64,000 nucleotides of DNA from an uncultured Candidatus Saccharibacteria bacterium (lineage in GTDB: Bacteria; Patescibacteriota; Saccharimonadia; Saccharimonadales; Saccharimonadaceae), in the NCBI GenBank assembly GCA_947302975.1, contig CAMYXA010000001.1, positions 1 through 64,000 of the forward strand. Direction: 5' to 3'. The notes below the pieces were generated by a model. It did not search any database, was not told the origin of the DNA, and was given only the letters and a program-made list of their open reading frames with translations. Below, piece after piece: positions 27,512-38,522 of the stretch. The position numbers and the translations under genes were made by a program. Each line of letters starts with the position of its first letter. The first letter of the stretch is position 1.

Positions 27512-28708
27512 ATGAATAATATCACTAAAATTTTTCTAGTTTTAAATTCCGGTTCTTCAAGTGAAAAATTCTCACTTTATGAAGGCGAAGACGAAGTTTG
27601 TTCCCTCTATTTTGAAGGTATCGAAGAAGGTGGCAAAAAGAAATTTATCTGCACCGTTTCTAAAGCTGATGGTTCCGAGGAACGTGTCAATAAAACTTGG
27701 GATGACCTTAGCACTGCATTTGTCGAAGCAAAAGCTATTTTCGAGAAAGAAGGCTTCATCAACGAGGCACATCCACTCGATGGTATCCTCGTTCGCACCC
27801 CTGCTGCAGGCAAATATTTTTCTGAGCACCACATTGTTGACGATGAAACCTATGCTGAGCTTGAGAAGGCAAAGCTAACTTACCCACTCCATGTTCCTGG
27901 AGCAATCCGCGGCATCAAAAATGCTCAGGCTGCTTTCCCTGGCATCCCTGTTCTTACCTTGTCTGATTCCGAAGCCCTCACTCGTGACACCCGCAAGGAT
28001 TCCAAGTATGCACTTCCAAAAGACATTATTGAAAAATATGATCTTGGACGTTGGGGCGCACATGGTTCTTCCTATGGATTCATTCGCGACCGCATTAAAG
28101 CTCTTGGTATCGAAGCTCCTAAGATGGTGGTTTGCCACCTTGGTTCTGGCTGTTCCGCTACTGCATTCGAAAACGGCGAACCAGTCTATACTTCAATGGG
28201 CGAAACTCCACTCGAGGGCTTGATGTCTTCGACCCGCACCGGTTCAATCGACCCAACCGTTGGTGCTTTGCTTGGCGAAGAACTTGGTGCTGCTGAAGCT
28301 ATCAAAGTTTTGATTAAACAATCTGGTCTTCAGGCAATGACTGGCTCCAACGATATGCGCGAGGTGATTGCTGGCGCTGAAGAAGGCGTTCCTGAATGTA
28401 TCGAAGCTTACAATATGTTCATCGACGGTGTTGCTGGCAAGATCGGCGAGTTCGCCGCAAAACTCGGCGGCATCGATGCAATCGTCTTCACCGCAACCAT
28501 CGGCGAACGTTCAATTCCAGTTCGTGGCTCAATCATCTCAAAGCTCGAATTCATGGGCTTCAAGATTGATACTGAAGTTAAAGTCGATCGCTCTGCTGGC
28601 TATACAAACATCGCAACTGCTGAGTCGAAACCAATCTATGTTATCGCAACCAACGAGGCTGCTTACATGATCAAGAAGGCTGGTGAGTTGCTTGACTCAC
28701 AAAAATAA
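27512..28708 (+). CDS. ackA: Acetate kinase
   Basis: 'FLVLNSGSSSEKFSLYE', 'VVCHLGSGCSATAFENGEPVYTSMGETPLEGLMSSTRTGSIDP', 'GGIDAIVFTATIGER'. Confidence 0.95.
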   Translation: MNNITKIFLVLNSGSSSEKFSLYEGEDEVCSLYFEGIEEGGKKKFICTVSKADGSEERVNKTWDDLSTAFVEAKAIFEKEGFINEAHPLDGILVRTPAAGKYFSEHHIVDDETYAELEKAKLTYPLHVPGAIRGIKNAQAAFPGIPVLTLSDSEALTRDTRKDSKYALPKDIIEKYDLGRWGAHGSSYGFIRDRIKALGIEAPKMVVCHLGSGCSATAFENGEPVYTSMGETPLEGLMSSTRTGSIDPTVGALLGEELGAAEAIKVLIKQSGLQAMTGSNDMREVIAGAEEGVPECIEAYNMFIDGVAGKIGEFAAKLGGIDAIVFTATIGERSIPVRGSIISKLEFMGFKIDTEVKVDRSAGYTNIATAESKPIYVIATNEAAYMIKKAGELLDSQK

Positions 28709-28709
28709 T

Positions 28710-29267
28710 ATGAAGCAAGTTGCTGACTCAGAAACTGCAGAACTACTAAAAATTGCCCGGGAGTGCTTGTCGCTCCCGGGGGATTTTGTTGAGCTTGGCT
28801 GCTATGAAGGCGATACTTCCCTTCTTCTTGCGGAATTATTGAAGGGTTCCAATACGAAGCTATGGATTTATGACTCATTCGAAGGTCTGCCACCAAAAGG
28901 TTCCGAAGATTTTTCTGCAGCTGGCGAGGCTTTTCAAGAAGGTGTTTTGTCAGTTTCGAAGCGCGAAGTTAAGGCAAGGTTTCTTCGTGCGAATCTACCA
29001 GTGCCAATAATCAAAAAGGCTTGGTTTTCTGATTTGACGGATGCAGATATGCCTTCCAAAATTTCGTTTGCATTTTTGGACGGAGATCTTTATCAGTCTA
29101 TCAAGGATTCGCTGAGGCTTGTCGGCGACAAAATGGTGCCTGGCGGTATAATTATTGTTCACGACTATAACAATCCGGAACTTCCTGGAGTCACAAAAGC
29201 AGTAGACGAGTGGGCTAGCGGACGAAAGATTGTTCAAAAAGACACTTTAGCTATAATACAGCTCTAA
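28710..29267 (+). CDS. TylF/MycF-like class I SAM methyltransferase
   Basis: 'LPGDFVELGCYEGDTSLLLAELLK', 'LWIYDSFEGLP', 'SFAFLDGDLYQSIKDSLRL', 'GGIIIVHDYNNPELPGV'. Confidence 0.75.
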   Translation: MKQVADSETAELLKIARECLSLPGDFVELGCYEGDTSLLLAELLKGSNTKLWIYDSFEGLPPKGSEDFSAAGEAFQEGVLSVSKREVKARFLRANLPVPIIKKAWFSDLTDADMPSKISFAFLDGDLYQSIKDSLRLVGDKMVPGGIIIVHDYNNPELPGVTKAVDEWASGRKIVQKDTLAIIQL

Positions 29268-32148
29268 GATATTCACCGGTTGGGGTTTTGGCGGTTTTTG
29301 CGAGTTGCTCTGGCGTGCCCTCGGCGACAATTTGGCCACCTTTCAAACCGCCTTCTGGACCCATATCAATTACCCAGTCGGCGGACTTAATCACATGAAG
29401 ATTGTGCTCAATAATAATCATTGAGTTTCCACCATCAACGAGTTTGTTCAAAATAGTAAGCAAGCGTTTGACGTCGTCGGTGTGGAGGCCAGTGGTTGGC
29501 TCATCCAAAATGTAGAGAGTTTTTCCGGTGGAGCGACGAGCAAGTTCGGTTGCGAGCTTGATGCGCTGAGCTTCACCGCCAGAGAATGTGGTGGCTGGTT
29601 GGCCGAGATGAATGTAGCCGAGACCAACTTCTTGAAGAGTCTTTAGCTTTGGCGCAATGGATGGGATGTTTTTGAAGAATTCAACAGCTTCATCGATAGT
29701 CATGTTAAGGACTTCGGAAATATCTTTGCCCTTGTATTTAATTTCGAGAGCTTCATGATTGTAACGCTTACCATGGCAGGCCGGACAAGTTACGTAGACG
29801 TCTGGAAGGAAGTGCATCTCGATCTTGTTGACACCGTCACCCTGACAGTTTTCGCAACGGCCACCTTTAACGTTGAATGAGAAACGTCCAGCTTTGTAGC
29901 CACGAACTTGAGATTCTGGCTGTTCGGCAAAGAGTTCGCGAATTTGATTGAAGACGCCAGTGTAGGTAGCTGGGTTGGAACGTGGGGTGCGCCCGATTGG
30001 AGATTGGTCGATGACGATAATTTTGTTGAGCTTTTCGATTCCCTCAATATTATCATGAGTACCAGCGACAGTCTGCGCGTGATGGAGGCGAGCCTGAAGT
30101 TCGTTTGCTAGGATGCCATTTACGAGAGTGGATTTGCCGGAGCCGGAGACGCCGGAGACGACAGTCATAACGCCAAGTGGGAAGTGGGCGTCGATATTTT
30201 TGAGATTGTTTTCACGAGCACCTCTTACTACCAACTCGTAACCAGCACGGATTTTGCGACGCTTTTTTGGAGTCTCGATTTTTAGTTCCCCGCTTAAGTA
30301 TTTACCAGTTAGAGAATTTGGGTTCTTGGCGACTTCTTCTGGAGTGCCGGCGGCGATAAGCTTGCCACCCTTGCTACCAGCGCCAGGTCCGATATCGATA
30401 AGATAATCCGCAGCGCGCATAGTATCTTCATCATGCTCAACCACGAGCACGGTATTATGAAGATCGCGGAGATGTTTCAATGTGTTAATAAGTTTGTCAT
30501 TATCGCATTGGTGAAGACCGATGGATGGCTCATCAAGAACATACAAAACACCCTGAAGGCCGGAACCGATTTGAGTAGCCAAACGAATACGCTGTGCCTC
30601 ACCACCAGAAAGTGTGTTGGCGGCACGGCCAAGTTCCAGATAGCCAAGACCGACATCCTTCATAAACTTGATGCGCTCTTTGATTTCTTTAAGGATTGGC
30701 GTTGCGATGAGTTTTTCGTCATCGGTGAATCCAAGATCCTGATTTAAGATTTCATAAGTTGCGTCAACATCCATATTACACATATCAACGATATTGAGGC
30801 CATGAACCGTGACGGCGAGGACGGACGGTTTTAGTCTGGCACCATGACAAGTTTGACATTCGTGGACGCGCATAAAACGTTCGATATCGTGTTTGGTGAA
30901 GTCAGAAATCTTTGGATCATTGTAACGGCGCTCGAGAGTTGGAATGACGCCTTCGTAGGTGGTTTCATAAATAGTGCCGTCGGCAAAGCGACCGGAGCCA
31001 GAAATCTTCATTTTATATTTTTCATCGCCGGTACCATAAAGAATGATGTTTTTGGCTTCGTCTGAAAGTTCACCAATTGGAGTGTGGATAGAAAAGTTAT
31101 GCTTCAAGCCAACGGCAGTAACTTGTTTTAGCCACCACGAATCCTGATTGATACGGTTGAATGGGCGGATGCCACCTTCGGCAATAGTGAGGTTGTTATT
31201 GAAAACGAGACCTGGGTCGATTTCCATGCGTGTGCCAAGACCAGTACAGGTTGGACAAGCACCTTCTGGGGCGTTAAACGAGAAGAGGCGTGGTTCTAGT
31301 TCCGGGATTAGTTCGTCTGGGTGGTCTTCGCAAGCGTAACGCTGAGAATAGGTCATAATCTCGGTATTGTCCGAGCTAATATTCTTTTCACCAACGGCGG
31401 TTGATGTGTCATTGATTTTGATGAGCTTGATGATGCCCTGGCCGAGGTCGAGCGCCTGTTCAATAGAGCCGGAAATGCGAGAATAAAGATCTGGGCTAAG
31501 AACGAAGCGGTCCACTACAAGTTCGATATCATGGCGTTCGTTTTTGTTGAGCTCCGGAAATTCGTCGAGGGCATAGATGATACCATCGATGCGGATGCGA
31601 GCAAAACCCTTGGAGCTATATTGGTCTGGAAGGTGAGCAAATTCACCTTTTTTCTGGGAGACAATTGGAGCAAGAAGCATGAGTTTTGAACCAAGTGGAA
31701 GCTTCATGACTTCGTTTACGATGTCTTCGACGGAACGGCGAGATACCTCTTTGTGACAGATTGGACAATGCGGCACGCCAACACGAGCGAACAAAAGACG
31801 AAGATAGTCATAGATTTCGGTGACCGTAGCAACGGTGGAACGAGGGTTTCTGGAGGTTGATTTTTGGTCGATCGAGATGGCTGGAGAGAGACCAGTAATG
31901 GAATCAACGTCTGGCTTGTCCATAACACCAAGAAACATGCGGGCGTAAGAGCTCAGAGATTCAACATAGCGGCGCTGACCTTCGGCGTAGATCGTGTCGA
32001 AGGCGAGGCTAGATTTGCCCGAGCCGGAGAGGCCCGTGATCACGACGAGCTTGTCGCGCGGGATGTCTACATCAAGATCTTTTAGGTTGTTCTGGCGTGC
32101 GCCACGAATCTTGATGAAATTTCCGTCGTTAAAGACGTCCTCGGCCAT
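29251..32148 (-). CDS. uvrA: Excinuclease ABC subunit A
   Basis: '[35 protein letters not shown]', '[14 protein letters not shown]', 'TGLHTDDV'; SD before ATG at 32148. Confidence 0.98.
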   Translation of the reverse strand: MAEDVFNDGNFIKIRGARQNNLKDLDVDIPRDKLVVITGLSGSGKSSLAFDTIYAEGQRRYVESLSSYARMFLGVMDKPDVDSITGLSPAISIDQKSTSRNPRSTVATVTEIYDYLRLLFARVGVPHCPICHKEVSRRSVEDIVNEVMKLPLGSKLMLLAPIVSQKKGEFAHLPDQYSSKGFARIRIDGIIYALDEFPELNKNERHDIELVVDRFVLSPDLYSRISGSIEQALDLGQGIIKLIKINDTSTAVGEKNISSDNTEIMTYSQRYACEDHPDELIPELEPRLFSFNAPEGACPTCTGLGTRMEIDPGLVFNNNLTIAEGGIRPFNRINQDSWWLKQVTAVGLKHNFSIHTPIGELSDEAKNIILYGTGDEKYKMKISGSGRFADGTIYETTYEGVIPTLERRYNDPKISDFTKHDIERFMRVHECQTCHGARLKPSVLAVTVHGLNIVDMCNMDVDATYEILNQDLGFTDDEKLIATPILKEIKERIKFMKDVGLGYLELGRAANTLSGGEAQRIRLATQIGSGLQGVLYVLDEPSIGLHQCDNDKLINTLKHLRDLHNTVLVVEHDEDTMRAADYLIDIGPGAGSKGGKLIAAGTPEEVAKNPNSLTGKYLSGELKIETPKKRRKIRAGYELVVRGARENNLKNIDAHFPLGVMTVVSGVSGSGKSTLVNGILANELQARLHHAQTVAGTHDNIEGIEKLNKIIVIDQSPIGRTPRSNPATYTGVFNQIRELFAEQPESQVRGYKAGRFSFNVKGGRCENCQGDGVNKIEMHFLPDVYVTCPACHGKRYNHEALEIKYKGKDISEVLNMTIDEAVEFFKNIPSIAPKLKTLQEVGLGYIHLGQPATTFSGGEAQRIKLATELARRSTGKTLYILDEPTTGLHTDDVKRLLTILNKLVDGGNSMIIIEHNLHVIKSADWVIDMGPEGGLKGGQIVAEGTPEQLAKTAKTPTGEYLRAVL

Positions 32149-32215
32149 GTTTTTCTCCTGTATAAACGCGTATATTATACAGGAAAATGACCAAAAATTC
32201 AAGAGGTAAGCAGGG

Positions 32216-32869
32216 CTATTTCTTTTTCTTAGCTGCACCACGAATGCCGAGCTCTAAGCAAATTTTGCGAAGAGTTTCGGCGCGACCGTCGACGATGGAA
32301 ACGAGTGGTCCATAGATGCGACGAAGAAACGGAATTACTTCAAGGAGATGAGAACAGGCGATGATAATAGTTTTGGGATGATATTTGTCGTATGGAATGA
32401 GGTCGGCGCAGATGCGGTTTTCGTAGTATTCCCCTCCGTCGATCAGTTTTGCCCACTCATCGCACGGGACTTCATGAATATGGCCGCCGAGACTGTAGCG
32501 ATATCTAATATATTTTATTGTTTTGAAGGTTTCCTTTGTTCCGAGCACGAGGGTGTGGCGACCTTTCGTCTTTGGTGTGCCGAGCGAAAAGCCAAAGAAT
32601 TGCAGCTTTGGAAAAGTTTGGCTGAGATATTTTATGCTAGTTAATGATAGCAAAATGTTCGAGACGATGACGATAGCTGGATAGTTCGCATATGGGCGAA
32701 GTTTTTCTATCATCCGTTCGCGCGCCGATCTGGCATTTTTGTAATAATTTTCTAAGTTGCTCCAGTCAATGACGCGCACAACGTCAAAGATTGGAAGCTC
32801 TTTTTCGAAATAGTCGGCGAACAATTCTCCGCCGTAGCCATTATCAAAAATAATAACTTTCCTTAACAT
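32216..32869 (-). CDS. Glutamate racemase-like (Asp/Glu racemase superfamily) protein, divergent
   Basis: 'VIIFDNGYGGELFADYF', 'TIIIACSHLLEVIPFLRRIYGPLVSIVDGRAE'. The position expected for the first catalytic Cys is Ser ('VSN'). Confidence 0.6.
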   Translation of the reverse strand: MLRKVIIFDNGYGGELFADYFEKELPIFDVVRVIDWSNLENYYKNARSARERMIEKLRPYANYPAIVIVSNILLSLTSIKYLSQTFPKLQFFGFSLGTPKTKGRHTLVLGTKETFKTIKYIRYRYSLGGHIHEVPCDEWAKLIDGGEYYENRICADLIPYDKYHPKTIIIACSHLLEVIPFLRRIYGPLVSIVDGRAETLRKICLELGIRGAAKKKK

Positions 32870-32986
32870 TTAGTCCTTCCCCCTCCACTGCTTCGAAGTT
32901 TAGCATCGCTGGTTTAGTTTTTGGGGTGTGATTTCTGAGTTATGAGGCATTTTGCATCATAAGTAGAAAAAAGTTATAATTAGGGC

Positions 32987-33448
32987 GTGAAAAAGAATGT
33001 CATCAAGTATACATTTATTGGTATTTTCCTTGCCGTCTTTAATTTTGGGCTGTATACGATTATTGCACGTTACGCCATTAACAATAATGATCTTTTGTGG
33101 CTTAGCACTCTTATTTCCAGTACTATTACCGCCATTCTGGCATATATACTACACTCAAAGATTACCTGGAAAGAACGATACCCGGGCAAGAGTGGCGTAA
33201 TAAAATTTATTATTTGGAACCTCGCGGAAGCAATTATCATTAACCCAGCGCTAACGTGGTTCTTCGGTCTATTCACTTTTCTTTATGAATTTGTTTTTAA
33301 TATCTTCCAGTCAATTGGTATCGGGTTCGACTTTGCGTTTATTGAAAGTACGGGAGTTTTTGGTCTTACTGCCGTCGTGACGATGATTATTAATTTCCTA
33401 TTTTACGATAAGCTCGTATTTGGAAAGAAAGAAAAAGATGAAAAGTAA
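32987..33448 (+). CDS. GtrA-family membrane protein
   Basis: 'KYTFIGIFLAVFNFGLYTIIARY...ISSTITAILAYILHSKITWKER', four TM helices. Confidence 0.8.
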   Translation: MKKNVIKYTFIGIFLAVFNFGLYTIIARYAINNNDLLWLSTLISSTITAILAYILHSKITWKERYPGKSGVIKFIIWNLAEAIIINPALTWFFGLFTFLYEFVFNIFQSIGIGFDFAFIESTGVFGLTAVVTMIINFLFYDKLVFGKKEKDEK

Positions 33449-34373
33449 TCCTTTAGTATCTGTAATAGTTCCAGTCTATAATGTTGAAAAATATCTTAGG
33501 CAATGCTTGGATAGTATCCTAGGGCAAACTTACAAAAACTTAGAAGTAATAATAGTCGATGATGGTTCGACAGATTCTTCCGCTAACATCATTAAAGAGT
33601 ACAAAAAGAAAGATGACAGAATCGTTGTTATCTCGCAAAAGAACCAGGGATTGTCTGCGGCAAGAAATGTCGGGATCAAGAAAGCTAACGGCGACTATAT
33701 TATGTTTGTGGATTCGGACGATTGGATTGCACCAGATATCGTTGAGTACCTACGACCGGGACGCGCGGACGTTTCTATTTGTTCACATTATGAATCGAGC
33801 GAAGGGAAAAATGTTTCTTTCAACAAATCCTTCAAGAGAAAATCGATGAATCCAAAAATGGCTCTGACTGCAATGCTGAAAGAACATGGGTTTATGGTTT
33901 CGGCATGGGGTAAGCTTTATAAAAAAGATCTTTTCAAAGATGTTTTCTTCCCTGTAGGCAAACTACATGAGGATCTTGGCACCACGTATAAACTTATCCT
34001 GGCATCGAAGAAAGTGGCTTTTCTGCCTGAGCCAAAATACTATTATCGCCAAAGAGAAGATTCTATCATTCACGAATTTGACGATAAAAAGTTTGATATT
34101 ATTGAGCTCACCGACGAGATGTGTGACAAAATCGTCACTGTCTTTCCTGAGCTTAAAAATGTTACCAACGAACGCAGAATGCGTGCCCGTTTTTCTCTTC
34201 TTAGACAAATTCCAAATGACCACCCAAGGAAAAAAGAGCTCATTCGTTTCCTCAGAAAGAACAAGAAATTTATCACCAAAAATCCCGAGGCCTCTTCCGC
34301 CGACAAAGTTGCATTATTGCTTGCTAGAACAAGCACCCCCCTTTTCAGGCTTGCCTACAAATTATTCAAATAA
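33438..34373 (+). CDS. Family 2 glycosyltransferase
   Basis: 'PLVSVIVPVYNVEKYLRQCLDSILGQTYKNLEVIIVDDGSTDSS...DYIMFVDSDDW'. Confidence 0.92.
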   Translation: MKSNPLVSVIVPVYNVEKYLRQCLDSILGQTYKNLEVIIVDDGSTDSSANIIKEYKKKDDRIVVISQKNQGLSAARNVGIKKANGDYIMFVDSDDWIAPDIVEYLRPGRADVSICSHYESSEGKNVSFNKSFKRKSMNPKMALTAMLKEHGFMVSAWGKLYKKDLFKDVFFPVGKLHEDLGTTYKLILASKKVAFLPEPKYYYRQREDSIIHEFDDKKFDIIELTDEMCDKIVTVFPELKNVTNERRMRARFSLLRQIPNDHPRKKELIRFLRKNKKFITKNPEASSADKVALLLARTSTPLFRLAYKLFK

Positions 34374-35353
34374 GCTAGGGTGTCGCGTATAGCGTCTTCA
34401 ACAGTAAGCTCTGTTTTCCAGTTGAGTTCTTTTTCAGCTTTTCCCGGTTCAGCTACAAGTTCACCAAGGTCACCCTCTCTGCGTTCGGCGATTTTATGAG
34501 GCAAAGGTTTGCCACTACATTTTTCAAACAGGTCGACCATTTCTTTTACTGACGTGCCACGGCCAGAGCCTAGGTTATATATGTTAACGCCGCTCTTCAT
34601 ATTTTCTGCTGCAGCAACATGGCCTTTTGCAAGATCAACCACGTGGATATAGTCCCTAATACATGTTCCGTCCGGAGTCTGATAATCATCACCATAAATG
34701 TTCAATTCCGGGATTTCTCCCCTATAGACTTTCATAATGATTGGCATGAGGTTGTTAGGTATACCATTTGGATCCTCGCCAATTAACCCTGAAGGATGAT
34801 TGCCGACTGGATTAAAATATCTTAGGATCACAACACTAAACGTCTCGTCAGCCGCAGCAACATCTTTAAGTATTTCTTCAATAACAAATTTCGTCTTTCC
34901 GTACGGATTTGTGATACCATTCCCCGTACTCATTGTTTCGACCATTCTTGATTCTTTTTGTTGACCGTAAACAGTTGCGGAGGATGAGAAGATGATGTTT
35001 TTTACCCCGTACTCCTTCATGCATTCCAAAAGATTGACTGTGCCACTAACATTGTTCTTGTAATATAAAAGCGGATTTTTGACCGATTCGGCAACGGCTT
35101 TAAGTCCAGCAAAGTGGATCACTAAATCATAATGACCCTCAGCAAAGACTTTTTCCATCCCCTCTTTATCAAGAAGATCTACTTCGTAGAACTTTGGGCG
35201 TTTTCCGGTCAGTTTTTCTATCTTATCAAGAACGGTTATCTTTGAATTAAAAAGATTGTCTAGGATTTCAACATCGTATCCTTTATTGATCAACTCAATG
35301 GCGGTATGCGAACCAATATACCCGGTTCCCCCAGTTAATAAAATTCTCTTCAT
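34355..35353 (-). CDS. galE: UDP-glucose 4-epimerase
   Basis: 'LLTGGTGYIGSHTAIEL', 'SSSATVYGQ', 'NPYGKTKFVIEEIL', 'LRYFNPVGNHPSG'. Confidence 0.95.
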   Translation of the reverse strand: MKRILLTGGTGYIGSHTAIELINKGYDVEILDNLFNSKITVLDKIEKLTGKRPKFYEVDLLDKEGMEKVFAEGHYDLVIHFAGLKAVAESVKNPLLYYKNNVSGTVNLLECMKEYGVKNIIFSSSATVYGQQKESRMVETMSTGNGITNPYGKTKFVIEEILKDVAAADETFSVVILRYFNPVGNHPSGLIGEDPNGIPNNLMPIIMKVYRGEIPELNIYGDDYQTPDGTCIRDYIHVVDLAKGHVAAAENMKSGVNIYNLGSGRGTSVKEMVDLFEKCSGKPLPHKIAERREGDLGELVAEPGKAEKELNWKTELTVEDAIRDTLAYLNNL

Positions 35354-35389
35354 GGGACAATTATACCATTTTGTGTTAGAATTATAAGC

Positions 35390-36202
35390 ATGGGTATACC
35401 TCTAGTTCTATGCAAAAAAAATCGTATTCTGTTAAAAGAACTAACGAAAACAGATTTTAAACTTCGTTATCAAGGATCTGTCCTTGGTTATTTATGGGCA
35501 CTTTTACGTCCATTAATGATGTTCGCAATTCTTTATATCGTCTTCGCCAAACTCCTTAGATTCGGCAATGATATTCCTCATTATCCAGTCTATCTTCTAT
35601 GTGGTACCACCATGTGGAGCTTCTTTACTGAGTGTACTTCACAGGGCCTTCAGGCTATGATTACTCGTGGAGATTTGATTAGAAAAGTCAGTTTTCCGAA
35701 GTATATCGTCGTAGTTTCTTCAACACTTACGGCCGTTATTAACATGCTTATTAACTTGTTCGTCGTAATTGTCTTTGCTCTAATCAATGGTGTTACTCCA
35801 AGTTGGACATGGCTACTTGTTCCAGTATTCCTACTAGAGCTTTATGCTTTGTCTCTTGGTATTTCATTCCTTTTGGGAGCGATTAACGTCCGCTACCGTG
35901 ACGTGATGTCCATTTGGGACGTCTTAGTTCAGGCTTTGTTCTATGCTGTGCCAATCATTTACCCTATTTCTATGGTTGCAGGAACCAGCGCACTTGCAGC
36001 AAAAGTTATCCTAGCAAATCCAATTGCGCAGGCGATCCAGGACATCCGATTTAATTTAATTACTACCGAGACCACTACAACATGGAACTTCCTTGATTCT
36101 TGGGCTCTAAAGATTGTACCTATCATTGTAGTAATTGTTATTTTGATATGGGGTTCATTATATTTCAGAAAACGCTCTAAGCATTTCGCGGAGGAAATCT
36201 AG
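35390..36202 (+). CDS. ABC-2 polysaccharide export permease (TagG/Wzm-like)
   Basis: 'TDFKLRYQGSVLGYLWALLRPLMMFAILYIVF', six TM helices; followed by its ATPase. Confidence 0.9.
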   Translation: MGIPLVLCKKNRILLKELTKTDFKLRYQGSVLGYLWALLRPLMMFAILYIVFAKLLRFGNDIPHYPVYLLCGTTMWSFFTECTSQGLQAMITRGDLIRKVSFPKYIVVVSSTLTAVINMLINLFVVIVFALINGVTPSWTWLLVPVFLLELYALSLGISFLLGAINVRYRDVMSIWDVLVQALFYAVPIIYPISMVAGTSALAAKVILANPIAQAIQDIRFNLITTETTTTWNFLDSWALKIVPIIVVIVILIWGSLYFRKRSKHFAEEI

Positions 36203-36943
36203 ATGAGTGAAGATTTTGCAATTAAAGTTACTAACCTACATAAGAGCTTTAAGCTTCCAACTGAACGCTCTTGGGGATTAAAGCAAGCTTTCTTTAATAG
36301 GCTCCGCGGGATCAAAGGCTTCAAAGAATATCACGTGCTAAATGGCATTTCATTCAATGTTAAGCCTGGCGAATTCGTCGGTATTGTTGGGCGTAACGGC
36401 TCAGGCAAATCTACTCTCCTAAAGACCATTGCACAGATCTACTATCCAGAAAAAGGTTCTGTCGAGATTAATGGTACCTTAGTTCCATTCATCGAGCTTG
36501 GCGTTGGCTTTAACCCTGAATTGTCTGGCCGTGAAAACGTATATCTAAATGGCGCCCTGCTCGGCTTTTCTAATAAGGAAATGGAGGCCATGTATGACGA
36601 AATCGTGGACTTTGCAGAATTGAAGCCTTTTATGGATCAGAAGCTTAAGAATTTCTCTTCTGGCATGCAAGTTCGTCTCGCCTTCTCGATTGCTATTCGT
36701 GCAAAAGGGGACATACTTTTGCTCGATGAGGTTCTCGCCGTTGGCGATGCCGCATTCCAACAAAAATGTAATGATTACTTCGCTTCGCTGCATGGTAATC
36801 AAACAGTTATTCTAGTTACCCACTCAATGGAAAATGTCAGAAAATTCTGCGATCGTGCTATCTTGATTGAAAACGGCAAGATCGTTCTTGATGGTAATCC
36901 TGAAAAAGTTGCAAAAGCATACATGGACCTATGGAAAAAGTAA
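36203..36943 (+). CDS. ABC polysaccharide export ATPase (TagH/Wzt-like)
   Basis: 'VGRNGSGKSTLLKTIAQIYYPEKGSVEING', 'SSGMQVRLAFSIA', 'ILLLDEVLAVGDAAFQQKC'. Confidence 0.95.
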   Translation: MSEDFAIKVTNLHKSFKLPTERSWGLKQAFFNRLRGIKGFKEYHVLNGISFNVKPGEFVGIVGRNGSGKSTLLKTIAQIYYPEKGSVEINGTLVPFIELGVGFNPELSGRENVYLNGALLGFSNKEMEAMYDEIVDFAELKPFMDQKLKNFSSGMQVRLAFSIAIRAKGDILLLDEVLAVGDAAFQQKCNDYFASLHGNQTVILVTHSMENVRKFCDRAILIENGKIVLDGNPEKVAKAYMDLWKK

Positions 36944-38499
36944 CTTCTAAATTCACCGGTTTTTTGCGCAGGAACTGGAAGAGTATATTAGTGCTCCTTG
37001 CCGTCACTGCTGCGAACTTCATCGTCCACAGAAAAATCTTTTTAGAAAAAGGCATGGCCTCGAGAAAAGCTTTTTGGGTAATGGCCGCATTCTTCGCCTT
37101 TTTCGAGATTGTTCTTTGTAGCGTAATAATAGCAGCAAAGAAAAAGAAGTGGAGCATTGAGAAATTGTATCTCATCCTCTTTTCACTTATTGGCTCGTTG
37201 TATTTTATTACAATACCTATCCTGAGAGCACCCGACGAATCTGCCCACTTTTTGCGAGCCTACGAAGTTAGCAATGGCGCTATTATTACTTCAACTGCGG
37301 AGGATGGGAAGGTTGGAAATAATCTCCCTAGTAGCCTAGAGAAGTTCTTGAGTCTCGCAGACCATAGTAGCTATAGGAATGTTCTGTCCAATCTCAAGGA
37401 ACCCCTTAATCCAGGCGAAACTAAATTCTATAATTATCCTACTTCAGCAGTCTATAGCCCGGTAAATTATGCGCCCCAAGTTGTCGGAATGTCTGTCGGC
37501 AAGGTTTTGTGTCTATCGCCAGCAGTCATTGCGTATCTAGGAAGGCTAGCTAATTTAGTATTCTTTATTGTAGTTACATTCTTTAGTATTAAATATATTC
37601 CTTTCTTTAAAAAGACTATATTCTTAATCTGTTTTCTGCCAGCAACCATACAATCTGCTGCTTCATTGTCTCCAGATTCCATAACTATCGCATCGTCAAT
37701 CGCACTGCTTAGCTTTGTCTTGTACTCAGTCAAAAATCTCCCAGCCTTTACTAAGAAACATTACTTATTGATGGCTGTCCTTGCACTCATTATTTCTCAA
37801 GCCAAGATCGTTTATTTCCCTCTCCTTGCCCTCCTTCTTCTAATACCGAGAAAATGCTTTGGCTCAAAGAAAAACAAAGTCATTAGTCTGTCATTAATTA
37901 TCGCCGTCGCATCGATATTACTATTGGTGTGGCTAAAGATTAGCGCATCTTTCCTTGGTGATGCATGGCGTGAGGGCGTTGATTCGTATAGCCAAATTAC
38001 CTTTATCCTAACCCATCCGCTTCAATATGTTCAGGCTTTTGCCATGACAATGCTTGATGAATCAAGCCACTTCATAGCTTCCGGCCTTGGTTCTCAACTA
38101 GAATATTTCAGCGTCAATGTGCCTACGTTTTGCATTCTTCTTCTATTTGTCATCCTCATTCTTGTTATCAGAAGCGATGTTATCGGAATTAAAAAATACT
38201 TCACGAATTTTCAGCGTTTCATCCTATTTGCAACTCCACTCTCCATTATCGTCCTAATTGCCACAGCCTTATATATTCAGTGGACTCCAACCGGTCTTGG
38301 CCGTATTGAAGGTATACAAGGGCGCTATTTCCTGCCAATCCTGGCCTTTGTTCCGCTATGTATCTCATCTGCCAAAGCAGACAAGAATAAAAAAGAATCA
38401 ACACCATCAAATGACACTGGTCTATCTACGTTAACATTGATTCTCATCATTACAGTTTCTTTCTGCGCACTCTCTGCAGTATGCGCCAACCACTTGTAA
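36931..38499 (+). CDS. DUF2142-type polytopic membrane protein
   Basis: 'RAPDESAHFLRAYEVSNG...', 'QGRYFLPILAF', about 12 TM helices. Confidence 0.8.
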   Translation: MEKVTSKFTGFLRRNWKSILVLLAVTAANFIVHRKIFLEKGMASRKAFWVMAAFFAFFEIVLCSVIIAAKKKKWSIEKLYLILFSLIGSLYFITIPILRAPDESAHFLRAYEVSNGAIITSTAEDGKVGNNLPSSLEKFLSLADHSSYRNVLSNLKEPLNPGETKFYNYPTSAVYSPVNYAPQVVGMSVGKVLCLSPAVIAYLGRLANLVFFIVVTFFSIKYIPFFKKTIFLICFLPATIQSAASLSPDSITIASSIALLSFVLYSVKNLPAFTKKHYLLMAVLALIISQAKIVYFPLLALLLLIPRKCFGSKKNKVISLSLIIAVASILLLVWLKISASFLGDAWREGVDSYSQITFILTHPLQYVQAFAMTMLDESSHFIASGLGSQLEYFSVNVPTFCILLLFVILILVIRSDVIGIKKYFTNFQRFILFATPLSIIVLIATALYIQWTPTGLGRIEGIQGRYFLPILAFVPLCISSAKADKNKKESTPSNDTGLSTLTLILIITVSFCALSAVCANHL

Positions 38500-38522
38500 T
38501 CCAGTGTGATATACTGGAAGAT

